Below are positions 25,670 through 34,982 of a DNA stretch of 64,000 bases, in pieces. Under the pieces are notes generated by a model. It ran no database searches. It saw only the letters and a list, made by a program, of their open reading frames with translations, and was not told the origin of the DNA. Source of the DNA: Rubidibacter lacunae KORDI 51-2 (GTDB lineage: Bacteria > Cyanobacteriota > Cyanobacteriia > Cyanobacteriales > Rubidibacteraceae); NCBI RefSeq assembly GCF_000473895.1, contig NZ_ASSJ01000055.1, positions 1 to 64,000 of the forward strand. Reading direction: 5' to 3'. Position 1 is the first letter of the stretch. Every line of letters begins with the position of its first letter. Made by a program: the position numbers and the translations under genes.

Positions 25670-27940
25670 TTAGATTGTGCTGTCGATCGCGATCGGTCGA
25701 GTTGGGTTGTCTGCTCGTACCACCCGCCCGATCGCCCGAGCACTGTCGTAACCAGCTGCTTGAAGGGCATCCAGACAGTCCGAAACGCGATCGCCCGGCA
25801 CCGCTCCAAGCAGACCGCCGGCAGTCTGCGGGTCGAACAGCAGCTGAAATTGGGGCAGTTGGCGCACGGCATCGGTACAGCGCGCGAAGCGCGCGACTTC
25901 AGCATTTTGGGGGTGCAGCGAACTCGTTGCTCCCGACCGCACGGCCGCGATCGCGCCGGGCAAAAACGACACGCAATCGAGATCGATCTCGGCTCCCACT
26001 GCAGCATTAGTTGCAGACCCGCGCAGCATCTCGTGTAGGTGACCGAGTAAGCCGAAGCCGGTTACGTCTGTTAATGCCGCAGCACCGTGGGCGCGGAAGC
26101 AGTCCGCCGCTACCCGGTTCGACATCAGCATTGAGGCGATCGCCTCATCGATCCAGCGCCCGCGCGTGAGTCGCTGCAAGTGGGCGGCAAACAGCGCGCC
26201 CGTCCCGATCGCTTTGGTCGATATCAACACCTGACCGGCTTGCAAGCCGCCCTTCCGCAACACTGCATCCTCGGGCACGAGACCGTTACACGCCAGTCCA
26301 AATGCTAGCTCGCTGCCTTCCGTGGAGTGACCGCCCACGAGCGCGGCGTTGCAATCGCTCAACACCTCTAATGAACCTGCCAGCAGTTGGTAGAGCACTT
26401 CTTCGGTCTTGGCCGGCGTCCCATGGGGAACGGTCGCGATCGCCAACGCGCTTTGCGGCGCTGCTCCCATGGCGAACAAGTCGCTGAGGCAGTGGTTGGC
26501 CGCAATCTGCCCGAAGACAAACGGGTCGCTGACAAGGCTGCGAAAGTAATCGACCGTATGGGCGATCGCGTAACCGGTGGGGATGCGGGCGATCGCGGCG
26601 TCGTCTGGAGCTTCCAAGCCAATCGCAATGTCCGGGCGATCGACCGCTTCCAGGCGTTGCAAGACCCGCCCTAGCGTTCTGCTGCCGACCTTCGAACCGC
26701 AACCCGCACAGTACATGTGCCGCAAGTCCGCGTTCGCCGGCACGGACGCCAACCCCGGAGCAGACGATGCGGTCATCGCGGGCAGGTGCTCGAATTGCTC
26801 CATGAAACGGCGGTCGATACGATCCTTCCAAACCCACAACCAGCGAGCGTGCCAGCCCAACCCCGCCCACGACGCGATCGCGCTGCGGTCGCCGGTACCG
26901 ATCAAGCTCAAGTAACGCCGCTGCGGAACGAACGGACGGGCCGGGCGGACTTGCAAACAGCGCCGCAGGTTCTCAAATAACGGTCGTCCTTGCCGCACGG
27001 CAAACACGCCGGCTTTCGGCCGCGGCCGATCGCGCATGGTGGCAATGTCGCCAGCTGCAAAGACGCGGGGGTGGGACACCGATTGCAGCGTGTCGCCCAC
27101 GAGAACGAAGCCGCGGGCGTCCGTTGCCAATCCCGACGCTGCTACCCATGCTGGCGCCGAGGCCTGCGTTACCCAGAACGCGCGATCGCAGTCCGCCGTC
27201 AACCCCGACGCGCATACAACTTTGTCCGGGAAGATTTCCCGAACGTCTTCATTCAGGTGGATGTGTGCGCCGCGTGCGGTCAGGATGCGCTGCAAGCGAT
27301 CGCCCACCCAACGACTGTGCTCTTTCAAAAGCACCTTGCCGCGATGGAACAAATGGAGTTCCAGGCGATCTTGGGACTGGCCGGCGGATTGCAACACCTC
27401 GTGCAGGCGGTGTTGGACATTTAGGGCTAGTTCCACGCCGCCCGCACCGCCCCCGACAATCGCAAGGCGCCAAAGACTATCAGGTTGTGCGGCAACCTCG
27501 GCAAGTAGTTGCTCCCACGCCCCCAGAAACTGCGGCACGGGTTTGATGGGAATGGCATGCTCGGCGGCACCGGGGACGGCGGCAGCAACAGGCGTACTGC
27601 CAATATCGACCGACAGCCAATCGAACGCAACGGGCGGGCGGCGATCGCAGAGGATGCGTTGCGCCTCCAGATCGAGACCGATCGCGCGCGTCCGATAAAA
27701 CTGCGCGCCAGCAAACTCGGCCAAGCGGCGCAGGTCGATGTGGGCCTCGTCGTAGCCGTAAAACCCAGCTACGTAACCCGGCAACATGCCCGAGTACGGC
27801 GTGTGAGTGACGTCACTAATTAACGTCAATCGAACGCCCGGCAGCGGTTGCATCCCAAACATCCGCAGCGCGATCGCGTGGCTGTGGCCGCCGCCGATCA
27901 ACACGAGATCGCTGGCAACCGGCGTACTGCTATCCTGCAT
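25670..27940 (-). CDS. selD: NADH-dehydrogenase-like flavoprotein fused to selenide, water dikinase
   Basis: 756 residues in two parts. Residues 1-about 360 form a two-dinucleotide-fold oxidoreductase (FAD motif VLIGGGHSHA, second GGGAGGVELA, FAAGDIATM near the FAD end). Residues about 405-756 form SelD, which makes selenophosphate from selenide and ATP: CAGCGSKVG with the catalytic Cys/Lys region, then PDDAAIARI, HTVDYFRSLVSDPF and GGHSTEGSELAFG. The fusion is known in cyanobacteria and other bacteria. It supports selenouridine in tRNA or selenocysteine. The flavoprotein may supply the reduced selenium or redox control, but this is inferred. Confidence 0.92.
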   Translation of the reverse strand: MQDSSTPVASDLVLIGGGHSHAIALRMFGMQPLPGVRLTLISDVTHTPYSGMLPGYVAGFYGYDEAHIDLRRLAEFAGAQFYRTRAIGLDLEAQRILCDRRPPVAFDWLSVDIGSTPVAAAVPGAAEHAIPIKPVPQFLGAWEQLLAEVAAQPDSLWRLAIVGGGAGGVELALNVQHRLHEVLQSAGQSQDRLELHLFHRGKVLLKEHSRWVGDRLQRILTARGAHIHLNEDVREIFPDKVVCASGLTADCDRAFWVTQASAPAWVAASGLATDARGFVLVGDTLQSVSHPRVFAAGDIATMRDRPRPKAGVFAVRQGRPLFENLRRCLQVRPARPFVPQRRYLSLIGTGDRSAIASWAGLGWHARWLWVWKDRIDRRFMEQFEHLPAMTASSAPGLASVPANADLRHMYCAGCGSKVGSRTLGRVLQRLEAVDRPDIAIGLEAPDDAAIARIPTGYAIAHTVDYFRSLVSDPFVFGQIAANHCLSDLFAMGAAPQSALAIATVPHGTPAKTEEVLYQLLAGSLEVLSDCNAALVGGHSTEGSELAFGLACNGLVPEDAVLRKGGLQAGQVLISTKAIGTGALFAAHLQRLTRGRWIDEAIASMLMSNRVAADCFRAHGAAALTDVTGFGLLGHLHEMLRGSATNAAVGAEIDLDCVSFLPGAIAAVRSGATSSLHPQNAEVARFARCTDAVRQLPQFQLLFDPQTAGGLLGAVPGDRVSDCLDALQAAGYDSARAIGRVVRADNPTRPIAIDSTI

Positions 27941-28097
27941 GACACCGCCTGGGACCCCGTCCTCCGAGCCCCACGGAAAATAACGTCAGGTAAAAGCGTA
28001 GCGAACGCCGTCCGCCCGCGCTGCACCCACCGGACCGCAAAACCCGCCAGGTGTTAAGATTGATTAAGAAAAACTAAGAAGCTTATACTTTTCAGGA

Positions 28098-28790
28098 ATG
28101 TCGTTCGGTATTAGCCAAGAGCCCTTATTGCGCCCTAAACAATCAGAATTAGATATTCAAGACCTACGCGGCTTGCTGCAGGTTCGACTGCAACTTGGAA
28201 CCGTGCAGCTGCACTCCGCATTCTATACGCGCGTCGACCAAGCGCTGCTGCTCTGGAGTTCGATCGCGATCGCGATTTTCGCTACCGCTCAGTTCTCCCC
28301 CCTTAGTTGGGTGTTTCAAGCCTACCTTTGGACGGCTTTGACGATAACAGGCACGATAATCGTGGCAACCCTAACTCGTTTCTGGGCGCGAGTCGAGCAG
28401 CTGTCTTGGGTCGTTCGCATGTGGGGGCTGCTGACGATCTCGGGCGTCGTCCTGACCGATCTCGGCATCTTCCTAGGGTGGGGGATTGTTTTGATGAATC
28501 TTTGCCCTCTGTGGTTTGGTATTGTCGCCCTGGGCTATTTCTTCACGGGTATCGGCCTGCGATCGCGAACGTTTCTGGGCATCGGCAGCATTCATTTGCT
28601 TGCCATCTCCCTGCTGCCGCTCGTTCTGGGCTGGCAGTTCCTCTTTACCGGCCTTGTCATTGGGGGCAGCCTGGTGTTGCTATCGGAATTGCAATGGGAC
28701 ATGCGTCCTCCGGTCGAGTCTCCCACTCTCAGCGCATCCGAACGGCAGTTCAACCGCCAGCAGCATCACCGTCGCCAAGCATCTGTTTAA
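28098..28790 (+). CDS. multi-spanning membrane protein, conserved cyanobacterial type
   Basis: 230 residues with a soluble N-terminus (about 1-45), then about six hydrophobic helices, for example LLLWSSIAIAIFATAQF, LWTALTITGTIIVATL, LLTISGVVLTDLGIFLGWG and LLAISLLPLVLGWQFLFTGL. The C-terminus is polar and Gln/His-rich (QFNRQQHHRRQASV). No transporter signature is visible. The start ATG lies 22 bp after an A/T-rich promoter-like stretch. Function unknown. Confidence 0.55.
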   Translation: MSFGISQEPLLRPKQSELDIQDLRGLLQVRLQLGTVQLHSAFYTRVDQALLLWSSIAIAIFATAQFSPLSWVFQAYLWTALTITGTIIVATLTRFWARVEQLSWVVRMWGLLTISGVVLTDLGIFLGWGIVLMNLCPLWFGIVALGYFFTGIGLRSRTFLGIGSIHLLAISLLPLVLGWQFLFTGLVIGGSLVLLSELQWDMRPPVESPTLSASERQFNRQQHHRRQASV

Positions 28791-29194
28791 GATGACAAGA
28801 CATTAAGCGGATTGAATCGAAACTTGTACTTTTTTGTCGTTCTCTCATCTTTAGCCGGCGCTTCTTGTTTGACAGGGGTAGGGTAAAGATATGAAGGTAC
28901 GCGCGCCCAAGGCAGAAAGAGATACAAGGTAGAAAGAGATACAAGCTCGCCCTATCGGGACTTTTGCTGTTTGACTCGATCGAGTTCCTCCGAAGGAGAA
29001 CGGCGCCAGGAGGAAGGGAGAAGAATATTTTGCATGTGGGATGCGTGCCACCAAGCCCATTGCTGGAAGTTGGAACGTTTCAACGTTTAGTAGGGCAAAT
29101 GGTTGAGCTGCTGAAGTTCGGGGTTTTTGCCGTTTCCCCCGATTTGTGACTTCGAAGGGAGTGCGAAACCACTCAATAGAACAGTCTGACGGAG
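28791..29194. other. intergenic region with a 17 bp tandem duplication
   Basis: No gene supported. The 17-mer beginning GGCAGAAAGAGATACAA (28911) is followed at once by a second copy, GGTAGAAAGAGATACAA (28928-28944), differing at one base. Its role is unknown. Confidence 0.45.
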
Positions 29195-29626
29195 TCAATT
29201 CACTGACGGGTTCCGCTTGCTCGGCAAGTCGGCAAAGCTTAACCCAACATTAGATGGTAGGGGGAACTCCTCTGCCATCTTTTGTAGATTCAGCGCGATA
29301 AAATCTGTTTTAGCTGCCATAATGAAATCGTTTTGATGCAGTCCACCGATCGCGTGAGTCCACCAAGTTACGGTCACTTTCCCCCATTCGGTTAGCAACA
29401 CCGGATGATGCCCGGCTTCCTCGGCGATCGCACCAACGAAAAGGGTAAAAGATAGCGCATTCGTGAAATTCCGAAACCGATAGATCCTCTGTAGATGTAG
29501 TTCCCCATCGTCTTCAACTACTTGCCATTCAGGGATTTGCGGGGTCAAGCTTGCAATCTCCACCGAGCTCAAGCGCGGGGAATTTCCGGAACAGGGAATG
29601 CATGTTTGTTGTGTCAAATCTTTCAT
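29195..29626 (-). CDS. pterin-4a-carbinolamine dehydratase (DCoH/PhhB family)
   Basis: 143 residues from the ATG at 29626; an upstream open frame to 29728 is not conserved-looking. The family dehydrates 4a-hydroxytetrahydropterin, or in bacteria without aromatic hydroxylase may have other roles, such as RuBisCO-linked functions in carboxysome or cyanobacterial clusters. The hallmark is EAGHHPVLLTEWGKVTVTWW with the His pair, and THAIGGLHQNDFIMAAK follows. The N-terminus carries CIPCSG. It is longer than the minimal about 100-residue dehydratase by the N- and C-terminal tails. Confidence 0.85.
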   Translation of the reverse strand: MKDLTQQTCIPCSGNSPRLSSVEIASLTPQIPEWQVVEDDGELHLQRIYRFRNFTNALSFTLFVGAIAEEAGHHPVLLTEWGKVTVTWWTHAIGGLHQNDFIMAAKTDFIALNLQKMAEEFPLPSNVGLSFADLPSKRNPSVN

Positions 29627-30213
29627 TATGCTGCTTGAATAGAGAAGTAGTTGTGATAGTTTAGCGCAACTCTTGAGATGTCGTCTCAGGCGCAATTTCG
29701 AGTGGAGTTCCGAGGATGTCTTGCCCAAAACTCGGTTCTCTGGGTGCAGTTCTAGCAGTCAGTTGCCGCAACCTGGGACAGCCCGGCTAGAAGTATTTTC
29801 CCCTTTCTGACTTACACAAGCGCTTCAAGCCACGCAAGTTCTTGGTGAGATTTCAGGGGTTTCAGGAGATGTGTCCGTCAGCTAGGTATTTGCCTCTGAC
29901 TGGGTAGCTGTCGACACACCCACTGGATCCATCCTCAGCGAGTTGGGAGCGGTCACGCGTTTTGGCTTCGACATAATTAGCTCGCGAGTGGAATTATCAT
30001 AGTGAGAATAGTGGGAGGAGCGTCAGCCAATGCAATGACCGCTTACTATCTTTGACGCGGCATTACTGCAGGGATTCACCGAGGCGTTCGCCGACTTCAG
30101 GTTCCTGACTGAAAATGGAATTCCCCTCACGGCTTGCGGTCGGGCGATCGCCGAGTTTTTTGCTGCAGGCGGGCGGGATTGCATGTAACGCTGCCGATCG
30201 CAGGAGGTTCCCC
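29627..30213. other. intergenic region with one MITE copy
   Basis: About 590 bp. It contains the palindromic MITE at 29806-29883 and otherwise no coding signal. Confidence 0.4.
29806..29883 (+). repeat. 77 bp palindromic MITE, copy B
   Basis: Runs from TCTGACTTACACAAGCG to ATGTGTCCGTCAGC and aligns end to end with copy A (12443-12519) at about four positions in five, same orientation. The right arm, reverse complemented, reads GCTGACGGACACATCTCCTG, close to the ends of the decayed IS at 59495-59982. Confidence 0.7.
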
Positions 30214-30438
30214 GTGCGCGATTTTTTGTTGGGCGCGATCGCCCTGACGCTGGCAAGCTGTGCGGTTCTGTCACAGCGTCCGAGCGACTCGCGATACGAA
30301 ATTCCGGACGAGCAAACGGTTGAGGAAAACGAAAGCGGCGTCCTTGCCGATATTGAAGACAAGATCGAGCAAGATCTGGATGCGTCGCAGGAGCAGATCC
30401 AGCAAGCTACCGACGAACTCGGTGCTGCAACGGATTAA
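30214..30438 (+). CDS. small lipoprotein
   Basis: 74 residues from a GTG at 30214, with a perfect AGGAGG five bases upstream; the longer frame from 30115 has no such site. Residues 1-15 (VRDFLLGAIALTLASC) are a lipoprotein signal ending in a lipobox (LASC, Cys at 16), then a short acidic coiled coil (IEDKIEQDLDASQEQIQQ). It is likely anchored in the inner or outer membrane. Function unknown. It precedes the S2P-like protease by 83 bp on the same strand. Confidence 0.6.
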   Translation: MRDFLLGAIALTLASCAVLSQRPSDSRYEIPDEQTVEENESGVLADIEDKIEQDLDASQEQIQQATDELGAATD

Positions 30439-30521
30439 CCCGGTCGGGCGATCGCCTGCCCGTAGCGATGCGGCGGGGTCGTCTATGCTGGGAAGCAATC
30501 CCTAGCGCGGAGGGCTGGTAG

Positions 30522-31751
30522 GTGGGAGCAAACTGGCGAATCGGAACGCTTTTTGGCATTCCGCTCTATGTCAATGCATCGTGGTTTCTCATTCTGGCGT
30601 TCGTTACCTTTGCGAATGCGGCAAATGCAAACGCGAAAGGGTGGGTGACCGAGAGCAATCCTTTGCTCGGTTGGGCAATCGGGTTCGCGATTGCCTTGTT
30701 GTTATTTGGGTCGGTGCTTCTTCACGAGCTAGGACACAGCCTCGTGGCTAAGGCTCAAGGCATTCCCGTGCAGTCGATTACTCTGTTTCTGTTCGGCGGT
30801 ATTGCTACGATCGATCGCGAATCCGAGACTCCTGGCAAAGCCTTTCAGGTGGCGATCGCGGGTCCGGTAGTGAGTTTGAGCTTGGGCGGCATGTTCTTCG
30901 CGCTGGCACTGGCGTCAAACGCAACCGCGTTGCAGCCATTCGTCCTCGACCTGGCGCGGATCAATTTGGTACTGGGGCTATTTAATTTAATTCCGGGCAT
31001 GCCGCTCGATGGCGGTCAGGTGCTCAAAGCCGCGCTCTGGAAGCTGACAGGCGATCGCCTGCGGGCAGCACGCTGGGCGGCTGCCTCGGGACAAACGTTG
31101 GGGCTGCTGGCAATCGCGTTGGGATTGTTCGCATCCCTGGTCGGCGGGTCATTCGCAACGCTGTGGATTGCTGCTATCGGCTGGTTCGTGTTCCAGAATG
31201 CCGGCCGCTACCAGCGCGTGACGGCATTGCAGGAAATCTTGCTTCAGATTGCTGCGGCCGACACCATGACCCGCAAGCTGCGCGTTCTCGACGCCACGCA
31301 AACCCTACGCGAGTTTGCCGATACGGTTATTCTGGACGACAAATTGCAGTCCCGGCCGCTGTATGCAGCCTCTGACGGTCGCTACCGCGGCGCGATTGTC
31401 GTCTCCGATCTACAGGCGATCGCGCGCGCGGACTGGGAGCACCTGACCTTAGCCGACATCGCACGGCCGTTAGAAAGCGTGCCGTCCATTGCCGAAAAGG
31501 CAACACTCGCGGATGTCGTCTTGGCGCTCGACGCAACGACCGATCCGCACATCACGGTGCTTTCGCCGGCCGGCACGCTGGCGGGCACGATCGATCGCGG
31601 CGACGTCGTGCGGGCGATCGCGGATGCGGGGGGGTGGTCGGCAAGCCCGGAAGACATCGCACGGATCCAGGCGGAGCGTGCTTTTCCGCCAACGCTAAAA
31701 CTGGTTGCCCTGGCGCGCGCAACTTGTGACATCGCCGCTCGGTCCGAGTAA
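30522..31751 (+). CDS. site-2-protease family metallopeptidase with CBS pair
   Basis: Intramembrane zinc protease (M50). HELGH is within LLHELGHSLVAKAQG, with the third ligand in NLIPGMPLDGGQVLKAAL, both within an about 230-residue membrane domain. The C-terminal part (about 250-400) looks like paired CBS domains (a regulatory nucleotide-sensing module). The start is GTG 30522 with GGAGG about 8 bases upstream. S2P-CBS proteins are widespread in cyanobacteria and archaea. The substrate, perhaps an anti-sigma factor or small membrane protein, is not visible. Confidence 0.88.
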   Translation: MGANWRIGTLFGIPLYVNASWFLILAFVTFANAANANAKGWVTESNPLLGWAIGFAIALLLFGSVLLHELGHSLVAKAQGIPVQSITLFLFGGIATIDRESETPGKAFQVAIAGPVVSLSLGGMFFALALASNATALQPFVLDLARINLVLGLFNLIPGMPLDGGQVLKAALWKLTGDRLRAARWAAASGQTLGLLAIALGLFASLVGGSFATLWIAAIGWFVFQNAGRYQRVTALQEILLQIAAADTMTRKLRVLDATQTLREFADTVILDDKLQSRPLYAASDGRYRGAIVVSDLQAIARADWEHLTLADIARPLESVPSIAEKATLADVVLALDATTDPHITVLSPAGTLAGTIDRGDVVRAIADAGGWSASPEDIARIQAERAFPPTLKLVALARATCDIAARSE

Positions 31752-32081
31752 CGGGCCTTCCCAATGGGAAGCTCCGACCACCGGGCCGCGAATCTGGCAA
31801 CCTAGGCATATAGCAGCCGCCAATTCAGTTAGGGCAGCTCGCTGCGTCCAGCAATTGCCTCTTGGACGGTGTTTGTCTCAACCCCAATGAGGATTGCTAT
31901 ACGCACCGGACAGCGAGCAGCAATTGGGCGCAAAGCATTTCGGGCATGTCTGTTGCGATCGCGTGCCTACCCCTTATTGAGCGTTGCTATATTTTGCGAA
32001 TTGATTAACTTCGGCTCAAGAGTCGCTGCCTTCCTCTGCTTTCTCCTCTTGGCGGCGAACGAGAGCCAGTGCGGGGGGAAA
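31752..32081. other. intergenic region, nothing recognised
   Basis: 330 bp between the convergent protease gene and pstB. No repeat, RNA or convincing terminator is seen. Confidence 0.4.
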
Positions 32082-32879
32082 TCAGCCGAAACGACCGCTG
32101 ACGTAATCCTGAGTAGATTGCTCTTGTGGGTTTTCGAAGATCTCTCGCGTGCGATTGAACTCCACTAAGTAGCCGCGCTTCCCACCGGTCTCGGTAGCCC
32201 GCGCATTAAAGAACGCGGTCATGTCCGCCACGCGCGTTGCTTGCTGCATGTTGTGCGTGACGATGATGATGCTGTAATCCTGCTTGAGTTCGTGAATCAG
32301 CTCCTCTACCTTCAGCGTCGAGATCGGGTCGAGTGCCGAGCAAGGCTCGTCCATCAACACCACGTCTGGTTTCACCGCGATCGTCCGGGCGATGCACAAG
32401 CGCTGCTGCTGACCCCCTGACAGCGATAGACCGTTCTCCTGCAGCTTATCTTTGACTTCATCCCACAGCGCCGCGCGTCGCAGCGAGTCTTCGACGAGAT
32501 CGTCCATACTCCCCTCGTGACCGACGATGCGCGGACCGTAGGCGATGTTGTCGTAAATCGACTTCGGGAATGGATTTGGACGCTGGAAGACCATCCCAAT
32601 GCGGCGGCGTACCTGAACGGCATCAACGCTTGAATCGTAAAGGTCGATGTCGTGGTAGTAAATCTTGCCGTCAATGTGGAAGCCATCGATCAAGTCGTTG
32701 AGGCGGTTAAAGCAGCGCAGCAACGTACTTTTGCCGCAGCCCGAGGGTCCGATAAAAGCCGTTACCTGTTTCTGGGGGACCTCTAATACCACTTGCTCGA
32801 CTGCCAGGAATTTCCCATAGTAAATGTCGAGCTTTTCAGTTCTGAAAACAGGCTTCTCGGCGTTACCGTTCGAGGTCAT
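32082..32879 (-). CDS. pstB: phosphate ABC transporter ATPase PstB
   Basis: Energises high-affinity phosphate uptake. The ABC motor has Walker [11 protein letters not shown]-loop region [13 protein letters not shown], signature LSGGQQQRL and Walker [14 protein letters not shown]. The 265-residue length is typical of PstB. Start ATG 32879. Last gene of the pstS-pstC-pstA-pstB operon, 92 bp after pstA. Confidence 0.96.
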   Translation of the reverse strand: MTSNGNAEKPVFRTEKLDIYYGKFLAVEQVVLEVPQKQVTAFIGPSGCGKSTLLRCFNRLNDLIDGFHIDGKIYYHDIDLYDSSVDAVQVRRRIGMVFQRPNPFPKSIYDNIAYGPRIVGHEGSMDDLVEDSLRRAALWDEVKDKLQENGLSLSGGQQQRLCIARTIAVKPDVVLMDEPCSALDPISTLKVEELIHELKQDYSIIIVTHNMQQATRVADMTAFFNARATETGGKRGYLVEFNRTREIFENPQEQSTQDYVSGRFG

Positions 32880-32971
32880 AGTCTTGGTCTCTCATTAAGA
32901 TCGACGTTTGCGTCAGGATGGCTTGAGATCGAGCGTTTCATGCTTGCTGGCGAGCCAGAGCGGATGGCTAT

Positions 32972-33856
32972 CTAGCGACCCCGCGTTGCCAACCGCGATA
33001 ATATGCTCGTCAATAGCACCAACAATACCAAAATCAGCGACGCCGCCCATGCCAACTCTTGCTGGTCTTTGAACGGAACGATCGCGAAGTTATACACCAG
33101 CACCGCCAACGACGGCGTCGGCTCCATCACGCCTTGAACCCAGAAGAAGCTGAACAATGCCGTGAAAATTAGCGGGGCCGTCTCGCCGGCTGCCCGCGCG
33201 ATCGCCAGGGTCACGCCGGTCAAGATTGCCGAAGTCGCTGCCGGTATCACCACCTTTAGTACCGTGGCATAGTCCGATGCACCTAAGCCTACTGACGCCC
33301 AGCGCACCTCTTGGGATACCAATTGAAGTGCCTCATCGGTTGTGCGCACGATCGTCGGCAACATCAGCACGGATAGGGCCACGCCCCCCGCGATCGCCGA
33401 GAAGGTACCCGTTACGATCACGACCAAACCATAGGCAAAAATGCCGGCAATAATCGACGGCACGCCGCTGAGCACGTTCGTGCCAAAGCGAATCCAGCGT
33501 GCGGTGCGCGGATTGCTGAACTCCGAGAGGTACACTGCTGCCAATATGCCTACGGGTACGCTAATCCCCGAGGCGATCGCCAGTAGGACAATCGTCCCGA
33601 CGATCGCGTTGGCGATCCCGCCCCCTTGCAAACCAGCTGCCGGTGGCAATTGGGTGAACAAGTCGAGGTTGAGGCGTGCGCCACCCTTAATCAATACGTA
33701 GATCAAAACTGCAAAGAGCGGCAGCAACACAATTGCCATAAACAGCCCCGATAGGACCGTCATTGCCATGCCAAACAAGGAAGACTTGTCGGTTTTGCGT
33801 TGGAGGCTGGCCAGTGTAAGCGGAGCTGATGTTGCTTCGAGATTGGGGGATGCCAC
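32972..33856 (-). CDS. pstA: phosphate ABC transporter permease PstA
   Basis: Six-helix permease of the Pst phosphate importer, 294 residues. The EAA-like loop is visible (RWASVGLGASDYATVLKVVI). The start is GTG 33856, with AGGAGG 12-13 bases upstream on the coding strand. The membrane core begins after residue 25. It lies 68 bp downstream of pstC. Confidence 0.94.
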   Translation of the reverse strand: MASPNLEATSAPLTLASLQRKTDKSSLFGMAMTVLSGLFMAIVLLPLFAVLIYVLIKGGARLNLDLFTQLPPAAGLQGGGIANAIVGTIVLLAIASGISVPVGILAAVYLSEFSNPRTARWIRFGTNVLSGVPSIIAGIFAYGLVVIVTGTFSAIAGGVALSVLMLPTIVRTTDEALQLVSQEVRWASVGLGASDYATVLKVVIPAATSAILTGVTLAIARAAGETAPLIFTALFSFFWVQGVMEPTPSLAVLVYNFAIVPFKDQQELAWAASLILVLLVLLTSILSRLATRGR

Positions 33857-33924
33857 GGTCTGCTCGACCTCCTAAAGACAAACGGCAGCCGCCGCGAACG
33901 GCAATACCTACCGAGAAGAGCGAC

Positions 33925-34878
33925 TTAAAACTTTTTCACCTGACGGACGATAGACTCGGCCAGGACATTGACAACAAACGTGAGCGCGAACAGGACTAAG
34001 CCAGCATACATGAGTGCTGCTACCTGCAATCCCGATGCTTCTGCAAATTGGTTCGCGATCAGCGAGGCGATCGTATTAGCCGGTGCAAACAGGGATGCAC
34101 TAAGCCGGTTGGAGTTACCAACGAGCATCGTTACAGCCATCGTTTCGCCCATGGCGCGTCCCAATGCCAGCATGATGCCGCCCACGATTCCGGAAAACGC
34201 GGCTGGAAGCAAGACTCGGAAGATCGTGCCCCAGCGGGTTGCACCCAGGCCCAAAGAAGCTTGCCGCAACTCTGGCGGTAGCTGCGCCAGCGAGTCGCGC
34301 GAAATCGCAATGATTATCGGGAGGACCATGATCGACAACACGATCGAGGCGGGAAACATCCCCGGTCCGGCCGGTGGCGTACTGAACAGGGGAAACCATC
34401 CGAAGGAATCGTGCAAAAACTGTTGGAACGGCCGTAAGAGTGGAATCAGTACGAAGATCCCCCACAGGCCGTACACGACACTCGGAATCGCTGCGAGCAA
34501 TTCGACGAGGAACACCAGTGGCGTCCGCACGGCCTTGGGCATGAAGTCTTCGCTCAAGAAAATTGCCGAGCCGATGCCCAGAGGAATCGCAAAAAATAGC
34601 GCGATCGCGCTGTTGATGAGCGTTCCGGCAATCATCGGCAGCGCGCCGTAGTCGTCTTGAACGGGGTTCCAAGCACTTCTGAAGATAAAACCAAGCCCGA
34701 AAGCACCGATTGCCGGCAGGGCGCGTTGGATAATCAGCACGCCGATGGCAAGGATCACGAAGGCGATGCTATAGGCAAAAATGCGGGTAGTCCACAAGAA
34801 GCCGCGGTCGAGGTTGAGCTCGATGGCAGCGCGGCGCGGCAACTGGAACGTATTTTTGGGCGCGGGGGGGGCGTTCAT
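33925..34878 (-). CDS. pstC: phosphate ABC transporter permease PstC
   Basis: Partner permease of PstA, 317 residues from the ATG at 34878 (MNAPPAPKNTF); a TTG nine codons earlier is open but unlikely. It has about six membrane helices and the EAA-like loop RQASLGLGATRWGTIFRVLL. The long periplasmic loop (RPFQQFLHDSFGWFPLF) is typical. It is separated from pstS by 104 bp that contain a long hairpin. Confidence 0.94.
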   Translation of the reverse strand: MNAPPAPKNTFQLPRRAAIELNLDRGFLWTTRIFAYSIAFVILAIGVLIIQRALPAIGAFGLGFIFRSAWNPVQDDYGALPMIAGTLINSAIALFFAIPLGIGSAIFLSEDFMPKAVRTPLVFLVELLAAIPSVVYGLWGIFVLIPLLRPFQQFLHDSFGWFPLFSTPPAGPGMFPASIVLSIMVLPIIIAISRDSLAQLPPELRQASLGLGATRWGTIFRVLLPAAFSGIVGGIMLALGRAMGETMAVTMLVGNSNRLSASLFAPANTIASLIANQFAEASGLQVAALMYAGLVLFALTFVVNVLAESIVRQVKKF

Positions 34879-34947
34879 GGTAAATACGCGAGCGTCAAGA
34901 TCCAACAGGTCGTAGCAACCCCTAGCCAGCGTGGCTCGGGTCGCAGT

Positions 34948-34976
34948 TTGGGAGCCGCGCGCCGCGCGGCTCCCAA
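34948..34976 (-). promoter_or_regulatory. long perfect hairpin between pstS and pstC
   Basis: A 14 bp perfect inverted repeat (TTGGGAGCCGCGCG and complement, one base between) lies about 7 nt past the pstS stop. No U-run follows on the transcript, so it is not a standard terminator. Such hairpins often protect the binding-protein mRNA and damp downstream expression. That role is an inference. Confidence 0.6.
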
Positions 34977-34982
34977 CAAGCT

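Noticed and set aside
34948-34976. Rho-independent terminator after pstS
   Set aside because: No U-run follows the stem on the transcribed strand.
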